Under the pieces are notes generated by a model. The model did no database searches. It worked only from the letters and a program-made list of their open reading frames with translations, and was not told where the DNA came from. This document shows, piece by piece, positions 1 through 5,049 of a DNA stretch of 5,613 nt. Made by a program: the position numbers and the translations under genes. Every line of letters begins with the position of its first letter. Position 1 is the stretch's first letter. The stretch is from Nitriliruptoraceae bacterium (GTDB lineage: Bacteria > Actinomycetota > Nitriliruptoria > Nitriliruptorales > Nitriliruptoraceae). Location of the stretch: assembly GCA_007117945.1 (NCBI GenBank), contig SKTN01000248.1, positions 1 to 5,613 on the forward strand. Direction: 5' to 3'.

Positions 1-1
1 G

Positions 2-74
2 TGGTCAGGGGCGGGATCGAACCGCCGACACCACGATTTTCAGTCGTGTGCTCTACCAACTGAGCTACCTGACC
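2..74 (-). tRNA. tRNA-Phe (anticodon GAA)
   Basis: Phenylalanine tRNA read from the minus strand. The 73-nt cloverleaf folds completely: acceptor stem GGTCAGG/CCTGACC, D-stem GCTC/GAGC, anticodon stem CACGA/TCGTG enclosing loop CTGAAAA (anticodon GAA), a five-base variable loop GTGTC, T-stem GGCGG/CCGCC with loop TTCGATC, and discriminator A. Base 1 of the window gives a C after the discriminator, so an encoded CCA is possible, but the rest lies outside the window. It is the last of three tRNA genes here. A perfect hairpin ends only 2 nt before its 5' end. Confidence 0.97.
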
Positions 75-76
75 CC

Positions 77-96
77 GACACCACCAAGGTGGTGTC
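77..96 (-). repeat. Perfect 9-bp inverted repeat abutting the tRNA-Phe 5' end
   Basis: GACACCACC and GGTGGTGTC are perfect inverse complements separated by 2 nt; in practice this is an 8-bp stem with a 4-nt loop. The element ends 2 nt before mature tRNA-Phe in the direction of transcription. On the minus strand its 3' arm repeats the bases that form the 3' anticodon-stem strand and variable loop of tRNA-Phe, because the plus-strand 10-mer CCGACACCAC occurs at 25-34 and again at 75-84. There is no T-tract, so it is not a classical terminator. A role in 5' processing or folding is inference. Confidence 0.6.
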
Positions 97-112
97 CCCC
101 GCTCGCGCGGGG
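97..112 (-). repeat. 6-bp hairpin with GNRA-type loop in the Asp-Phe spacer
   Basis: On the minus strand CCCCGC and GCGGGG form a perfect 6-bp stem closed by the tetraloop GCGA, which fits the stable GNRA class. It lies immediately next to the 77-96 hairpin with no bases between, so the two could stack in the tRNA precursor. Short GC stems are common in such DNA, so its significance rests on the loop and on the clustering of hairpins here. Confidence 0.4.
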
Positions 113-167
113 TGCGCCGTCCCGGTGCTACCTCGGCCGTGCGGGGACCGGGAGCGCTGGAACGGCA

Positions 168-191
168 GCGGCCGGTCCGGGGACCGGCCGC
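168..191 (-). repeat. Perfect 11-bp hairpin just downstream of tRNA-Asp
   Basis: GCGGCCGGTCC and GGACCGGCCGC are exact inverse complements separated by 2 nt. On the transcribed minus strand the stem begins 5 nt after the 3' end of tRNA-Asp. The position suits a terminator or 3'-processing barrier. No T-tract follows, and tRNA-Phe lies downstream on the same strand, so full termination would require tRNA-Phe to have its own promoter; I could not identify one. A 10-nt direct repeat CGGGGACCGG occurs at 142-151 and 178-187, the second copy overlapping this element. Confidence 0.5.
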
Positions 192-196
192 GGGAG

Positions 197-271
197 CGGA
201 CCTGACGGGATTTGAACCCGCGACCTCCACCTTGACAGGGTGGCGAGCACTCCTAACTGCTCCACAGGTCC
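197..271 (-). tRNA. tRNA-Asp (anticodon GTC)
   Basis: Aspartate tRNA on the minus strand, 75 nt without CCA. The acceptor stem is GGACCTG/CAGGTCC with discriminator G, the usual identity base for tRNA-Asp. The D-stem is GAGC/GCTC with a 10-nt loop, and anticodon stem CCACC/GGTGG encloses CTGTCAA (anticodon GTC). The T-stem is GCGGG/CCCGT, closed by a G-T pair. The bases after the discriminator are CTC, so CCA is not encoded and must be added enzymatically. It is the middle gene of the cluster; the 47 nt separating it from tRNA-Lys show no feature I recognise. Confidence 0.97.
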
Positions 272-318
272 TTGCTGGATGCTGCGCGCTGCGAGCCTAC
301 CGTCACCCCCGCAGCCGC

Positions 319-394
319 TGGTAGGCCGCGCGGGACTCGAACCCGCAACCAGCGGATTAAAAGTCCGATGCTCTGCCAGTTGAGCTAGCGGCCC
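319..394 (-). tRNA. tRNA-Lys (anticodon TTT), CCA encoded
   Basis: Lysine tRNA on the minus strand, 76 nt including a genome-encoded CCA. The acceptor stem GGGCCGC/GCGGCCT has a G-T first pair and discriminator A. The D-stem is GCTC/GAGC, the anticodon loop is CTTTTAA (anticodon TTT), and T-stem GCGGG/CCCGC encloses TTCGAGT. The anticodon stem TCGGA/TCCGC carries a T-C mismatch at the top pair (27-43), the only flaw in the cloverleaf. It is the promoter-proximal gene of the cluster. Confidence 0.97.
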
Positions 395-405
395 AGGTTG
401 TAACG

Positions 406-421
406 GCTCCGCGAGCGGAGC
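406..421 (-). repeat. 6-bp hairpin in the tRNA-Lys leader
   Basis: GCTCCG and CGGAGC are perfect inverse complements around a 4-nt loop. The element lies between the proposed tRNA promoter (-10 at 433-438) and the 5' end of tRNA-Lys at 394, so it would fold in the precursor leader of about 30 nt. It could be a processing or antitermination element, or chance in GC-rich DNA. Confidence 0.35.
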
Positions 422-432
422 AGCGCGGCGGA

Positions 433-462
433 AGCCTACCCCCCGGCTCGCCACCTCGCCAA
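433..462 (-). promoter_or_regulatory. Candidate promoter of the tRNA cluster
   Basis: Read on the minus strand, TTGGCG (-35, 457-462) and TAGGCT (-10, 433-438) are separated by 18 bp. The -35 matches four of six consensus bases. The -10 keeps the TA...T pattern typical of actinobacterial housekeeping promoters. The predicted start near 426 would give a leader of about 31 nt before tRNA-Lys. This is a motif match only. Confidence 0.45.
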
Positions 463-485
463 CCGCCCACCCGGGGGCATAGCGT
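456..485 (+). promoter_or_regulatory. Possible mshD promoter
   Basis: On the plus strand TCGCCA (456-461) and TAGCGT (480-485) sit 18 bp apart and would start transcription near 492, about 67 nt before the mshD start codon. The -35 overlaps that of the proposed tRNA promoter on the other strand, so the two would be back to back. The match is weak. The rest of the 395-558 gap holds only the tRNA leader hairpin and the mshD ribosome binding site. Confidence 0.25.
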
Positions 486-558
486 GGGTCGTAGGAACCG
501 TGATGGCGCACGTCCACCAGTGCTTCGCAGCGGCGCCGTGGACGAGGAGGAACACCCG

Positions 559-1515
559 ATGGCCACGACCTCCCCCGACGTCGAGGCGGTGCCGGTCGAG
601 GACGATCACGGGCTGCGCACGGCCCTGCAGTTGCTCGAGCAGGCGCAGCGTGCAGCCGGCGTGCCGTTGCTCGACGAGGCCGAGGAGCAGCGACTGGCCA
701 CCTGGCGGGAGCACGGCCGTCGCAGCACGGGCTGGCGTCCGCTGCTGCTGTGGCGCGACGGTGCCGCGATCGCCTACGCCGCGGCAAGCAGCCCTGACGG
801 TGGGCCCACGGCCATCGGCGACGTGGCGGTCGCACGGCCGGTGCGCGACGCGCAGGAGATCACCGCGCGTGCGCTGCAGGCCGTACGGGACACCGCGGCC
901 GATCTCGAGGTCGACCGGCTCCAGGTGTGGATGCGGTCGGTCGGCCCCGCGGAGATCGAGGCAGCGCAGGTGGCCGGCTTCGACCTCGAACGACGCCTCG
1001 CGGTGCTCGGACGACCGCTGCCACCCGACGACCCGGCGGGTCCCACGGCGCTCGCCGAGCTCGCAGCCGCCGGTACCCGGATCCGGGCCTTCGTGCCGGA
1101 CCAGGACGATGCGGCGGTGGTCGAGGTCCTCGCAGCTGCCTACGACGGCACCGACGACGGCGGCTGGGACCTCGAGCGCTTCGTCGAACGGCGCGGGTGG
1201 CCCTGGTTCCGACCGGAGGACCTGCTGGTCGCGGAGGACGCCGACGGTCGCCTCGCCGGACTCCACTGGCTCAAGCGCCGCGGCCGGGGGGTGGGCGAGG
1301 TGTACAACCTCGCCGTCCACCCCCGGGCCCAGGGCCGTGGCGTGGGTCCGGCGCTCCTGCACGCGGGACTCGCCCACCTCGATGCTGTCGGCTGCACCGA
1401 GGTGATCCTGTGGGTCGACACCGCCAACGAGCGGGCGGTGCGCCTCTACGGCGAGCAGGGGTTCACCACCCGGTGGGAGGACATCGCCGTGGGCGCACCG
1501 GTCGCCGGGTCCTAG
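559..1515 (+). CDS. mshD: Mycothiol synthase (MshD), GNAT acetyltransferase
   Basis: Transfers acetyl from acetyl-CoA to the cysteine amine of Cys-GlcN-Ins, the last step of mycothiol synthesis, in the cytosol. The 318-aa product has the expected length (the mycobacterial enzyme is about 315 aa) and two GNAT halves, as known for MshD. The N-terminal half (about 10-155) is degenerate. The C-terminal half (about 172-308) carries the acetyl-CoA loop RAQGRGVG (256-263) after strand GEVYNLAVHP (246-255). Other MshD-like segments are GGWDLERF near 201-208, GLHWLKR near 234-240, and LWVDTANERAVRLYGEQGF near 284-302. The histidine-containing motif usually before GGW reads DGTDDGGW here, a mild divergence. 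I chose the ATG at 559 because GAGGAGG (544-550) lies 8 nt upstream; the frame stays open to a GTG at 484 that lacks such a site. It converges on the glnR-like gene with an 11-bp gap. A different GNAT activity is possible but less likely. Confidence 0.87.
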   Translation: MATTSPDVEAVPVEDDHGLRTALQLLEQAQRAAGVPLLDEAEEQRLATWREHGRRSTGWRPLLLWRDGAAIAYAAASSPDGGPTAIGDVAVARPVRDAQEITARALQAVRDTAADLEVDRLQVWMRSVGPAEIEAAQVAGFDLERRLAVLGRPLPPDDPAGPTALAELAAAGTRIRAFVPDQDDAAVVEVLAAAYDGTDDGGWDLERFVERRGWPWFRPEDLLVAEDADGRLAGLHWLKRRGRGVGEVYNLAVHPRAQGRGVGPALLHAGLAHLDAVGCTEVILWVDTANERAVRLYGEQGFTTRWEDIAVGAPVAGS

Positions 1516-1526
1516 CTGCCGGCACG

Positions 1527-2243
1527 TCAGGAGGCGGCGGAGGCCTCCTCTTCGAGGTCCTCGGGTCCACGGTGGGTGCGCTGCCCGGGGGGCACCAGCT
1601 TGTAGCCGACCCCGCGCACGGTGACGATCATCTGCTCGTACTCCGGCCCGAGCTTGGCGCGCAGGCGCCGGATGTGGACGTCGACGGTGCGTGAGCCGCC
1701 GAAGTAGTCGTAGCCCCAGACCTCCTGGAGCAGCAGCTCCCGCGTGAACACCCGGTTCGGTGCGTTGGCCAGCGCCTTGAGGAGCTCGAACTCCTTGTAG
1801 GTCAGGTCCAGGGGCTCGCCCCGCAGGCGCACCTGGTAGCTGTCCTCGTCGACCACCAGGTCGCCGACGTTGGCGGCACGCTGGGGCTGATCGGTCTCCG
1901 CGCGGTCTCGTGCCAGCCTGAGCCGCGTCTCGAGCTCCGCGGGTGAGACCTGCGGCAGCAGCCAGTCGTCGAACCCCCAGGTGACCTTGATCGCGGCCAG
2001 GGCCCCCTCGGGCATCACCACCACGACGGGTCGGGCGGGCTCGTGCAGCGAGGCGGCGCGGGAGGCCCCCGCCGCCCGGCGCAGGTCCACGGTGGCGTCG
2101 ATCAGCACGACGTCGCACCTGCGCATCGCCTGGAGCGAGTCCGGCTGCAGCGGGGCGTCCTGGACGGAGTGGTCGAGGAACTCCAGCCCGGGCAGCAGCT
2201 CTGCGCTGCCACCCGAACGCTCGGTGAGCACCAGCAGGTGCAA
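1527..2243 (-). CDS. glnR: GlnR-like OmpR/PhoB-family response regulator
   Basis: A 238-aa DNA-binding regulator resembling GlnR, which controls nitrogen assimilation in actinobacteria. Residues about 1-115 form an atypical receiver. A possible phospho-acceptor Asp49 sits in VVLIDA, but the acidic pair normally near the N-terminus is replaced by LVLTERS; GlnR proteins are known for a non-canonical receiver. Residues about 124-216 form the winged helix, with DLTYKEFELLKAL, the strongly GlnR-like LLQEVWGYDYFGGSRTVDVH and RRLRAKLGPE, then wing TVRGVGYKLVPP. An acidic, low-complexity tail of about 20 residues follows. The TTG start at 2243 is chosen because GAGGAG (2250-2255) lies 6 nt upstream and the product then begins MHLLVLT, as GlnR does; the open frame reaching 2558 adds Arg-rich sequence without receiver character. 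The partner kinase is unknown, and GlnR may need none. Another OmpR-type regulator is the alternative. Confidence 0.82.
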   Translation of the reverse strand: MHLLVLTERSGGSAELLPGLEFLDHSVQDAPLQPDSLQAMRRCDVVLIDATVDLRRAAGASRAASLHEPARPVVVVMPEGALAAIKVTWGFDDWLLPQVSPAELETRLRLARDRAETDQPQRAANVGDLVVDEDSYQVRLRGEPLDLTYKEFELLKALANAPNRVFTRELLLQEVWGYDYFGGSRTVDVHIRRLRAKLGPEYEQMIVTVRGVGYKLVPPGQRTHRGPEDLEEEASAAS

Positions 2244-2249
2244 CCGCGT

Positions 2250-2255
2250 CTCCTC
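2250..2255 (-). promoter_or_regulatory. Ribosome binding site fixing the TTG start of glnR
   Basis: The minus strand reads GAGGAG, then 6 nt, then TTG. No ATG or GTG near the homology-defined N-terminus has a comparable site; the nearest upstream in-frame GTG is about 34 codons away. This supports the rare TTG start codon. Confidence 0.75.
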
Positions 2256-2450
2256 ATCCGTGTCGCCCGGATCCGTCCGCCAGGAGCGGCTTCGGCCACG
2301 GTGCGTGGGGGGGTACGAGCCGGAGTTGAGCCCGGACACGTCGAGGCCCCGGGAACGACGTGCTCCGTCGGTGCAGGCGTCGTCGCCGGGGCTACCTCGG
2401 CGAAGGATGCCACCGTCGAGGTGGTCCGTCCAGCCGGGCCGGCCCACGCC

Positions 2451-2489
2451 CCACGTGCCGCACAGCGTGTGCGGTACCTCGCCACGTGG
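2451..2489. promoter_or_regulatory. Candidate operator: inverted repeat between two CACGTG sites
   Basis: CCGCACA-GCG-TGTGCGG (2458-2474) is a perfect 7-bp inverted repeat with a 3-bp centre. It is flanked by CACGTG at 2452-2457 and again at 2483-2488 inside the 8-bp palindrome CCACGTGG. The two CACGTG sites are 31 bp apart centre to centre, close to three helical turns, which would put bound proteins on the same face. The arrangement suggests a regulator site controlling one or both divergent genes; the binding protein is unknown. Confidence 0.4.
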
Positions 2490-2571
2490 TCGTCGGGCGT
2501 GCCGGGCCCGGCTGTTGGGGGCCGAAACTGCCCGGGCCATCAGGCGTGGTGCAGCCACCTGACACGGCGTT

Positions 2572-2586
2572 CCAGCCGTAGGCTGG
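2572..2586 (+). promoter_or_regulatory. Inverted repeat overlapping a possible -10 of the HTH-TusA-like gene
   Basis: CCAGCC-GTA-GGCTGG is a perfect 6-bp inverted repeat with a 3-bp spacer. It contains TAGGCT (2579-2584), a plausible -10 on the plus strand and the same hexamer proposed for the tRNA promoter. The best -35-like hexamer, CTGACA (2559-2564), is only 14 bp upstream, too close for a standard promoter. If this is the promoter, the repeat could be an operator, perhaps for autoregulation. Confidence 0.3.
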
Positions 2587-2648
2587 TCGCACGAGGCCGC
2601 AGCCGGGTGGTGGCGTGCGGGCGCCGCTGCGACCCGGGCAGGGCCGGC

Positions 2649-2656
2649 GGAGGGAG
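2649..2656 (+). promoter_or_regulatory. Ribosome binding site favouring the GTG start at 2666
   Basis: GGAGGGAG ends 9 nt before the GTG at 2666. The alternative GTG at 2615 in the same frame has only GC-rich sequence without a good match upstream. Confidence 0.6.
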
Positions 2657-2665
2657 CAGCAGCGG

Positions 2666-3607
2666 GTGCGTGACGAGGGTGAGGTCCAGCAGGTCCTGGC
2701 GGTGCCGACCCGTGCCGGGATCTACCGCCGCCTGCGCGCGGAGGGCCTGCGGGTCTCCGCCCGCGAGGCCGCGGAGATGTTCGGCCTCCACCCCAACGTC
2801 GCGCGCAACCACCTCGACGTCCTGGCCGAGGCCGGGTTGGTGGTCACCGGGACGCGCAAGCATCCTGGAGGTGGGCGCCCCGCACGGGTGTACGTCGCCC
2901 GCGAGCAGGCGGCGTCGGGCTCGGATCCGCAGGTGCCCGCAGGCAGCCAGCTGGCCGTGCACACCATCGTGCAGCTGATCGCCGGGCTCGCCGAGCACCG
3001 GGACAAGCTCGCGTTGCTGGCGGAGGAGCAGGGACGGCGACTGGTCAACGTCGCCGCCGGACGGGCTGCGGCACGCGACCTGCCCGCCGCGGCGGTGGTC
3101 GCCGTCGAGGCCCTCCGGGCGGCCTTCCCCGAGGTGCGCCTGGCCGAGGTGTCCACCGACGGCGCGCTGGTCGAGGGGCTCGACGTCGGATTGCGCCTGG
3201 TCGGTGAGGTCGACGGGCAGGTCGGTGATGCCCTCGCGGAGGGCTTCGTCCGGGGCGCCGTGGCCGCCGCGGGGTTCGCCGTCGAGACCCGCGCCGAGGT
3301 GGGCCGGGTCGCGGTGACCGCGAGTGCCGCGACGGGGGACGGTGCTGCCGCCCTGCCGGCGCCCGCGGACAGCGTGGACGCACGCGGGCTCACCTTCGAG
3401 CGCGGGGTCGTCGCCGCGATGCGTGCGATGGTGCCCCTGCGCCCGGGCGGCCACCTGGAGGTCCTCACCGATGGCCAGGGTGCCCCCGCGGGCTACGCCC
3501 GATGGGCGGACCGTGCGGGTCACCAGGTGATCGACGTCGCCCGGATCCGCGACGTCCGCGGCCGGCAGGCGGTGCGGGTGCTGCTGCGCAAGGCCACGGG
3601 GCGCTGA
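2666..3607 (+). CDS. ArsR-type HTH regulator with C-terminal TusA-like domain lacking its cysteine
   Basis: A predicted cytosolic transcription regulator of 313 aa. Residues about 15-78 form a winged helix-turn-helix of the predicted ArsR class (COG2345-like): TRAGIYRRL, recognition region HPNVARNHLDVLAEAGLV, and wing GGGRPARVYV. A middle region (about 95-220) is Ala-rich and helical, and is only weakly like the C-terminal half of that class. Residues about 236-309 resemble the sulfur carrier TusA: VDARGLT, a helix, RPGGHLEVLTD, a helix with RWADRAGHQVID, and final VRVLLRK. The TusA CPxP active site reads FERG (244-247), and the whole protein has no cysteine, so sulfur transfer or Fe-S binding through cysteine is excluded. 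I chose the GTG at 2666 for the GGAGGGAG site at 2649-2656; GTG at 2615 would add 17 Arg-rich residues. Its ligand and targets are unknown. Confidence 0.78.
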   Translation: MRDEGEVQQVLAVPTRAGIYRRLRAEGLRVSAREAAEMFGLHPNVARNHLDVLAEAGLVVTGTRKHPGGGRPARVYVAREQAASGSDPQVPAGSQLAVHTIVQLIAGLAEHRDKLALLAEEQGRRLVNVAAGRAAARDLPAAAVVAVEALRAAFPEVRLAEVSTDGALVEGLDVGLRLVGEVDGQVGDALAEGFVRGAVAAAGFAVETRAEVGRVAVTASAATGDGAAALPAPADSVDARGLTFERGVVAAMRAMVPLRPGGHLEVLTDGQGAPAGYARWADRAGHQVIDVARIRDVRGRQAVRVLLRKATGR

Positions 3608-3616
3608 CGCGCACCG

Positions 3617-3659
3617 GAACGTTCTGAGCTTTGCCGTTCAGCTTCGGTGGTGGCACGCT
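3617..3659 (+). promoter_or_regulatory. Possible promoter and palindrome upstream of the acyl-CoA dehydrogenase gene
   Basis: TTGCCG (3631-3636) and CACGCT (3654-3659) are 17 bp apart and could form a weak promoter, giving a leader of about 110 nt. The perfect 8-bp palindrome GAACGTTC (3617-3624) lies just upstream and could be part of an operator. A short stem CCCCGC/GCGGGG (3670-3686) follows in the leader without a T-tract. Nothing else is apparent in this 167-bp gap. Confidence 0.3.
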
Positions 3660-3774
3660 GCGGGCCGGACCCCGCGGGAGGCGGGGCCTGCGCGGCCACC
3701 GGTCGCGTCGTGGACCGACCGCAGGAGGCGCCGGAGACGGTGACGCCCGCGGGTGACGGCGAAGGGAGCGGGTC

Positions 3775-4926
3775 GTGGACTTCCGACTGAGCGAGGAGCA
3801 GGAGGCCTTCCTGGACTCGGTGCGGGCCTTCGCCCGGGAACACGTGGAACCGGGCGTGCTCGAGCGCGACCGTGCCGGCACCTGGGACTGGGATGTGTGG
3901 AAGCAGGTGGCGGGCTTCGGTCTGGCGGGCCTGCCGGTTCCCGAGGAGTACGGCGGCTCCGGTGCCGACGTGCTGACCACCGGGCTGGCCCTCGAGGGCC
4001 TGGCCTACGGCGGCCGGGACGCGGGGCTGAACCTCTCGCTGGGTGCGCACCTGACGATCGGTGCGATGCCCATCGCCCTGCACGGCACCGAGGAGCAGAA
4101 GCAGCGCTGGCTGCCGAGGCTCGCGGCCGGGGAGACCGTCGGTGCCTTCGCCATCACCGAGCCCGAGGCCGGCCCCGACACCGCCGGGATGAAGACCCGC
4201 GCCGAGCGTCACGGTGACACCTACGTGCTCAACGGCACCAAGACCTTCATCACCAACGGCTCGCTCGCCGAGGTGGTGACGGTCATCGCCCGCACCGACC
4301 CGGACGCGCCCGCGGGGCAGGCCTTCACCGCCTTCCTGGTCGAGACCGGCACGCCCGGCTTCGAGGTGTCGAAGGAGTTGCGCAAGCTCGGCAACCGGAC
4401 CTCACCGACGGTGGAGCTGTCCCTGACCGACGTCGAGGTCCACGAGTCCCAGATCCTCGGCGACGTCGGCACGGCCCTGTGGCGGATCGGCTTCGAGTGC
4501 TTCGACTGGGAGCGGTGCGTGATGGTCGCCTCCGCGATCGGCTCGATGCAGCGCGATCTGGAGGAGTCCGTGCGCTACGCACAGGAGCGTGAGGCCTTCG
4601 GCAAGCCGATCGGGCGGTTCGGGGCGATCCAGCACAAGGTCGCCCAGATGCGGCTGCGCCTGGAGATCGCGCGGCTGCTGCAGCGCCAGGCGGCGTGGAT
4701 GAAGGACGAGGGCATCGAGCACTCCACGGAGGCCGCGATGGCCAAGGCCTATATCGGCGAGGCCGGCGTGGAGTCGGCGCTGGATGCGATCCAGCTCCAC
4801 GGTGGGTGGGGGTACGTGGACGAGTTCCACGTCGAGCGGTCCCTGCGCGACGCCAAGCTGGCGGGCATCGGTGGGGGCAGCACGGAGATCCAGGAGATGA
4901 TCATCGCCCGGACCCTGCTGGGCTGA
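3775..4926 (+). CDS. Acyl-CoA dehydrogenase (FAD-dependent)
   Basis: Oxidises an acyl-CoA to the trans-2-enoyl-CoA with FAD, passing electrons to electron-transfer flavoprotein; a beta-oxidation or amino-acid catabolism step in the cytosol. The 383 aa is the normal family length. The N-terminal helical domain (about 1-118) starts DFRLSEEQEAF. The middle beta domain (about 120-230) has the signature AFAITEPEAGPDTAGMKT and NGTKTFITNG. The C-terminal helical domain (about 238-383) has REAFGKPIGRFGAIQHKVA and LHGGWGYVDEFHVERSLRDAK. The usual catalytic Glu in the YEGT loop is Gly here (GIGGGSTEIQ, about 364-373), while DWER supplies Glu246 at the helix-G position used by isovaleryl- and long-chain-type enzymes. 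The GTG start is fixed by GAAGGGAG (3761-3768) and an in-frame stop at 3754. It may have its own promoter. Substrate chain length cannot be read from the sequence. Confidence 0.93.
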   Translation: MDFRLSEEQEAFLDSVRAFAREHVEPGVLERDRAGTWDWDVWKQVAGFGLAGLPVPEEYGGSGADVLTTGLALEGLAYGGRDAGLNLSLGAHLTIGAMPIALHGTEEQKQRWLPRLAAGETVGAFAITEPEAGPDTAGMKTRAERHGDTYVLNGTKTFITNGSLAEVVTVIARTDPDAPAGQAFTAFLVETGTPGFEVSKELRKLGNRTSPTVELSLTDVEVHESQILGDVGTALWRIGFECFDWERCVMVASAIGSMQRDLEESVRYAQEREAFGKPIGRFGAIQHKVAQMRLRLEIARLLQRQAAWMKDEGIEHSTEAAMAKAYIGEAGVESALDAIQLHGGWGYVDEFHVERSLRDAKLAGIGGGSTEIQEMIIARTLLG

Positions 4927-4979
4927 CGCCGCGGGCGCGGGCGTCGCGGGAGCCTCCGGCCGGCTTCCGGGGCGGTGGA

Positions 4980-5005
4980 TGGTCGTTTCCTGGGCGCTGT
5001 CCCAG
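4980..5005 (+). repeat. Degenerate partial copy of the 5050-5089 hairpin
   Basis: TGGTCGTTTCCTGGGC (4980-4995) matches 5052-5067 at 15 of 16 positions, 72 bp upstream. It is followed by CCCAG, which can close a short 5-bp stem with CTGGG, after which similarity to the downstream right arm ends. It looks like a truncated or decayed copy of the same element. Confidence 0.6.
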
Positions 5006-5049
5006 CTCCTGCACGTGTTGGGCGTCCGACGCGGTCGCGCGCCCCGTGG

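Larger units (their letters stand above)
2244..2665. other. Divergent intergenic region rich in palindromes
   Basis: These 422 bp lie between the divergent starts of the glnR-like gene and the HTH-TusA-like gene. I see no protein or RNA gene in them. They contain the palindromes GGGCCGGCCC (2436-2445) and GCCGGGCCCGGC (2501-2512), two CACGTG sites flanking a 17-bp inverted repeat, and a second inverted repeat on a possible -10. No convincing glnR promoter was found on the minus strand. The region is long for divergent promoters in a compact genome. Confidence 0.6.

Noticed and set aside
75..196. A possible fourth tRNA hidden in the Asp-Phe spacer
   Set aside because: The spacer folds into simple hairpins with no T-loop, D-stem or anticodon arm.
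1..394. The tRNA cluster as an integration site for a mobile element
   Set aside because: No integrase or phage gene is visible, and the repeats found are a short leader repeat of tRNA-Phe and hairpins, not a duplicated tRNA 3' end of attachment-site length.
436..2118. A 560-codon open frame on the minus strand antisense to mshD and running into the glnR-like gene
   Set aside because: Its product is Arg/Gly/Ala/Pro-rich without recognisable domains and overlaps two genes with clear family signatures. Long empty frames are expected in DNA this GC-rich.
2244..2558. N-terminal extension of the glnR-like protein up to an ATG at 2558
   Set aside because: The extra 105 residues are Arg/Pro/Gly-rich and lack receiver character, while the TTG at 2243 has a well-spaced GAGGAG and gives a GlnR-like N-terminus.
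2540..3523. A 327-codon open frame on the minus strand opposite the HTH-TusA-like gene
   Set aside because: No domain is recognisable, and the plus-strand frame has an HTH, a TusA-like C-terminus and a ribosome binding site.
3651..3666. TGGCACG resembling the first half of a sigma-54 promoter
   Set aside because: The second half (TTGC at the right spacing) is missing, and actinobacteria generally lack sigma-54.
3670..3686. Hairpin CCCCGC/GCGGGG as terminator of the HTH-TusA-like gene
   Set aside because: The stem is only 6 bp with no T-tract and lies downstream of a possible promoter; it is just as likely by chance at this GC content.
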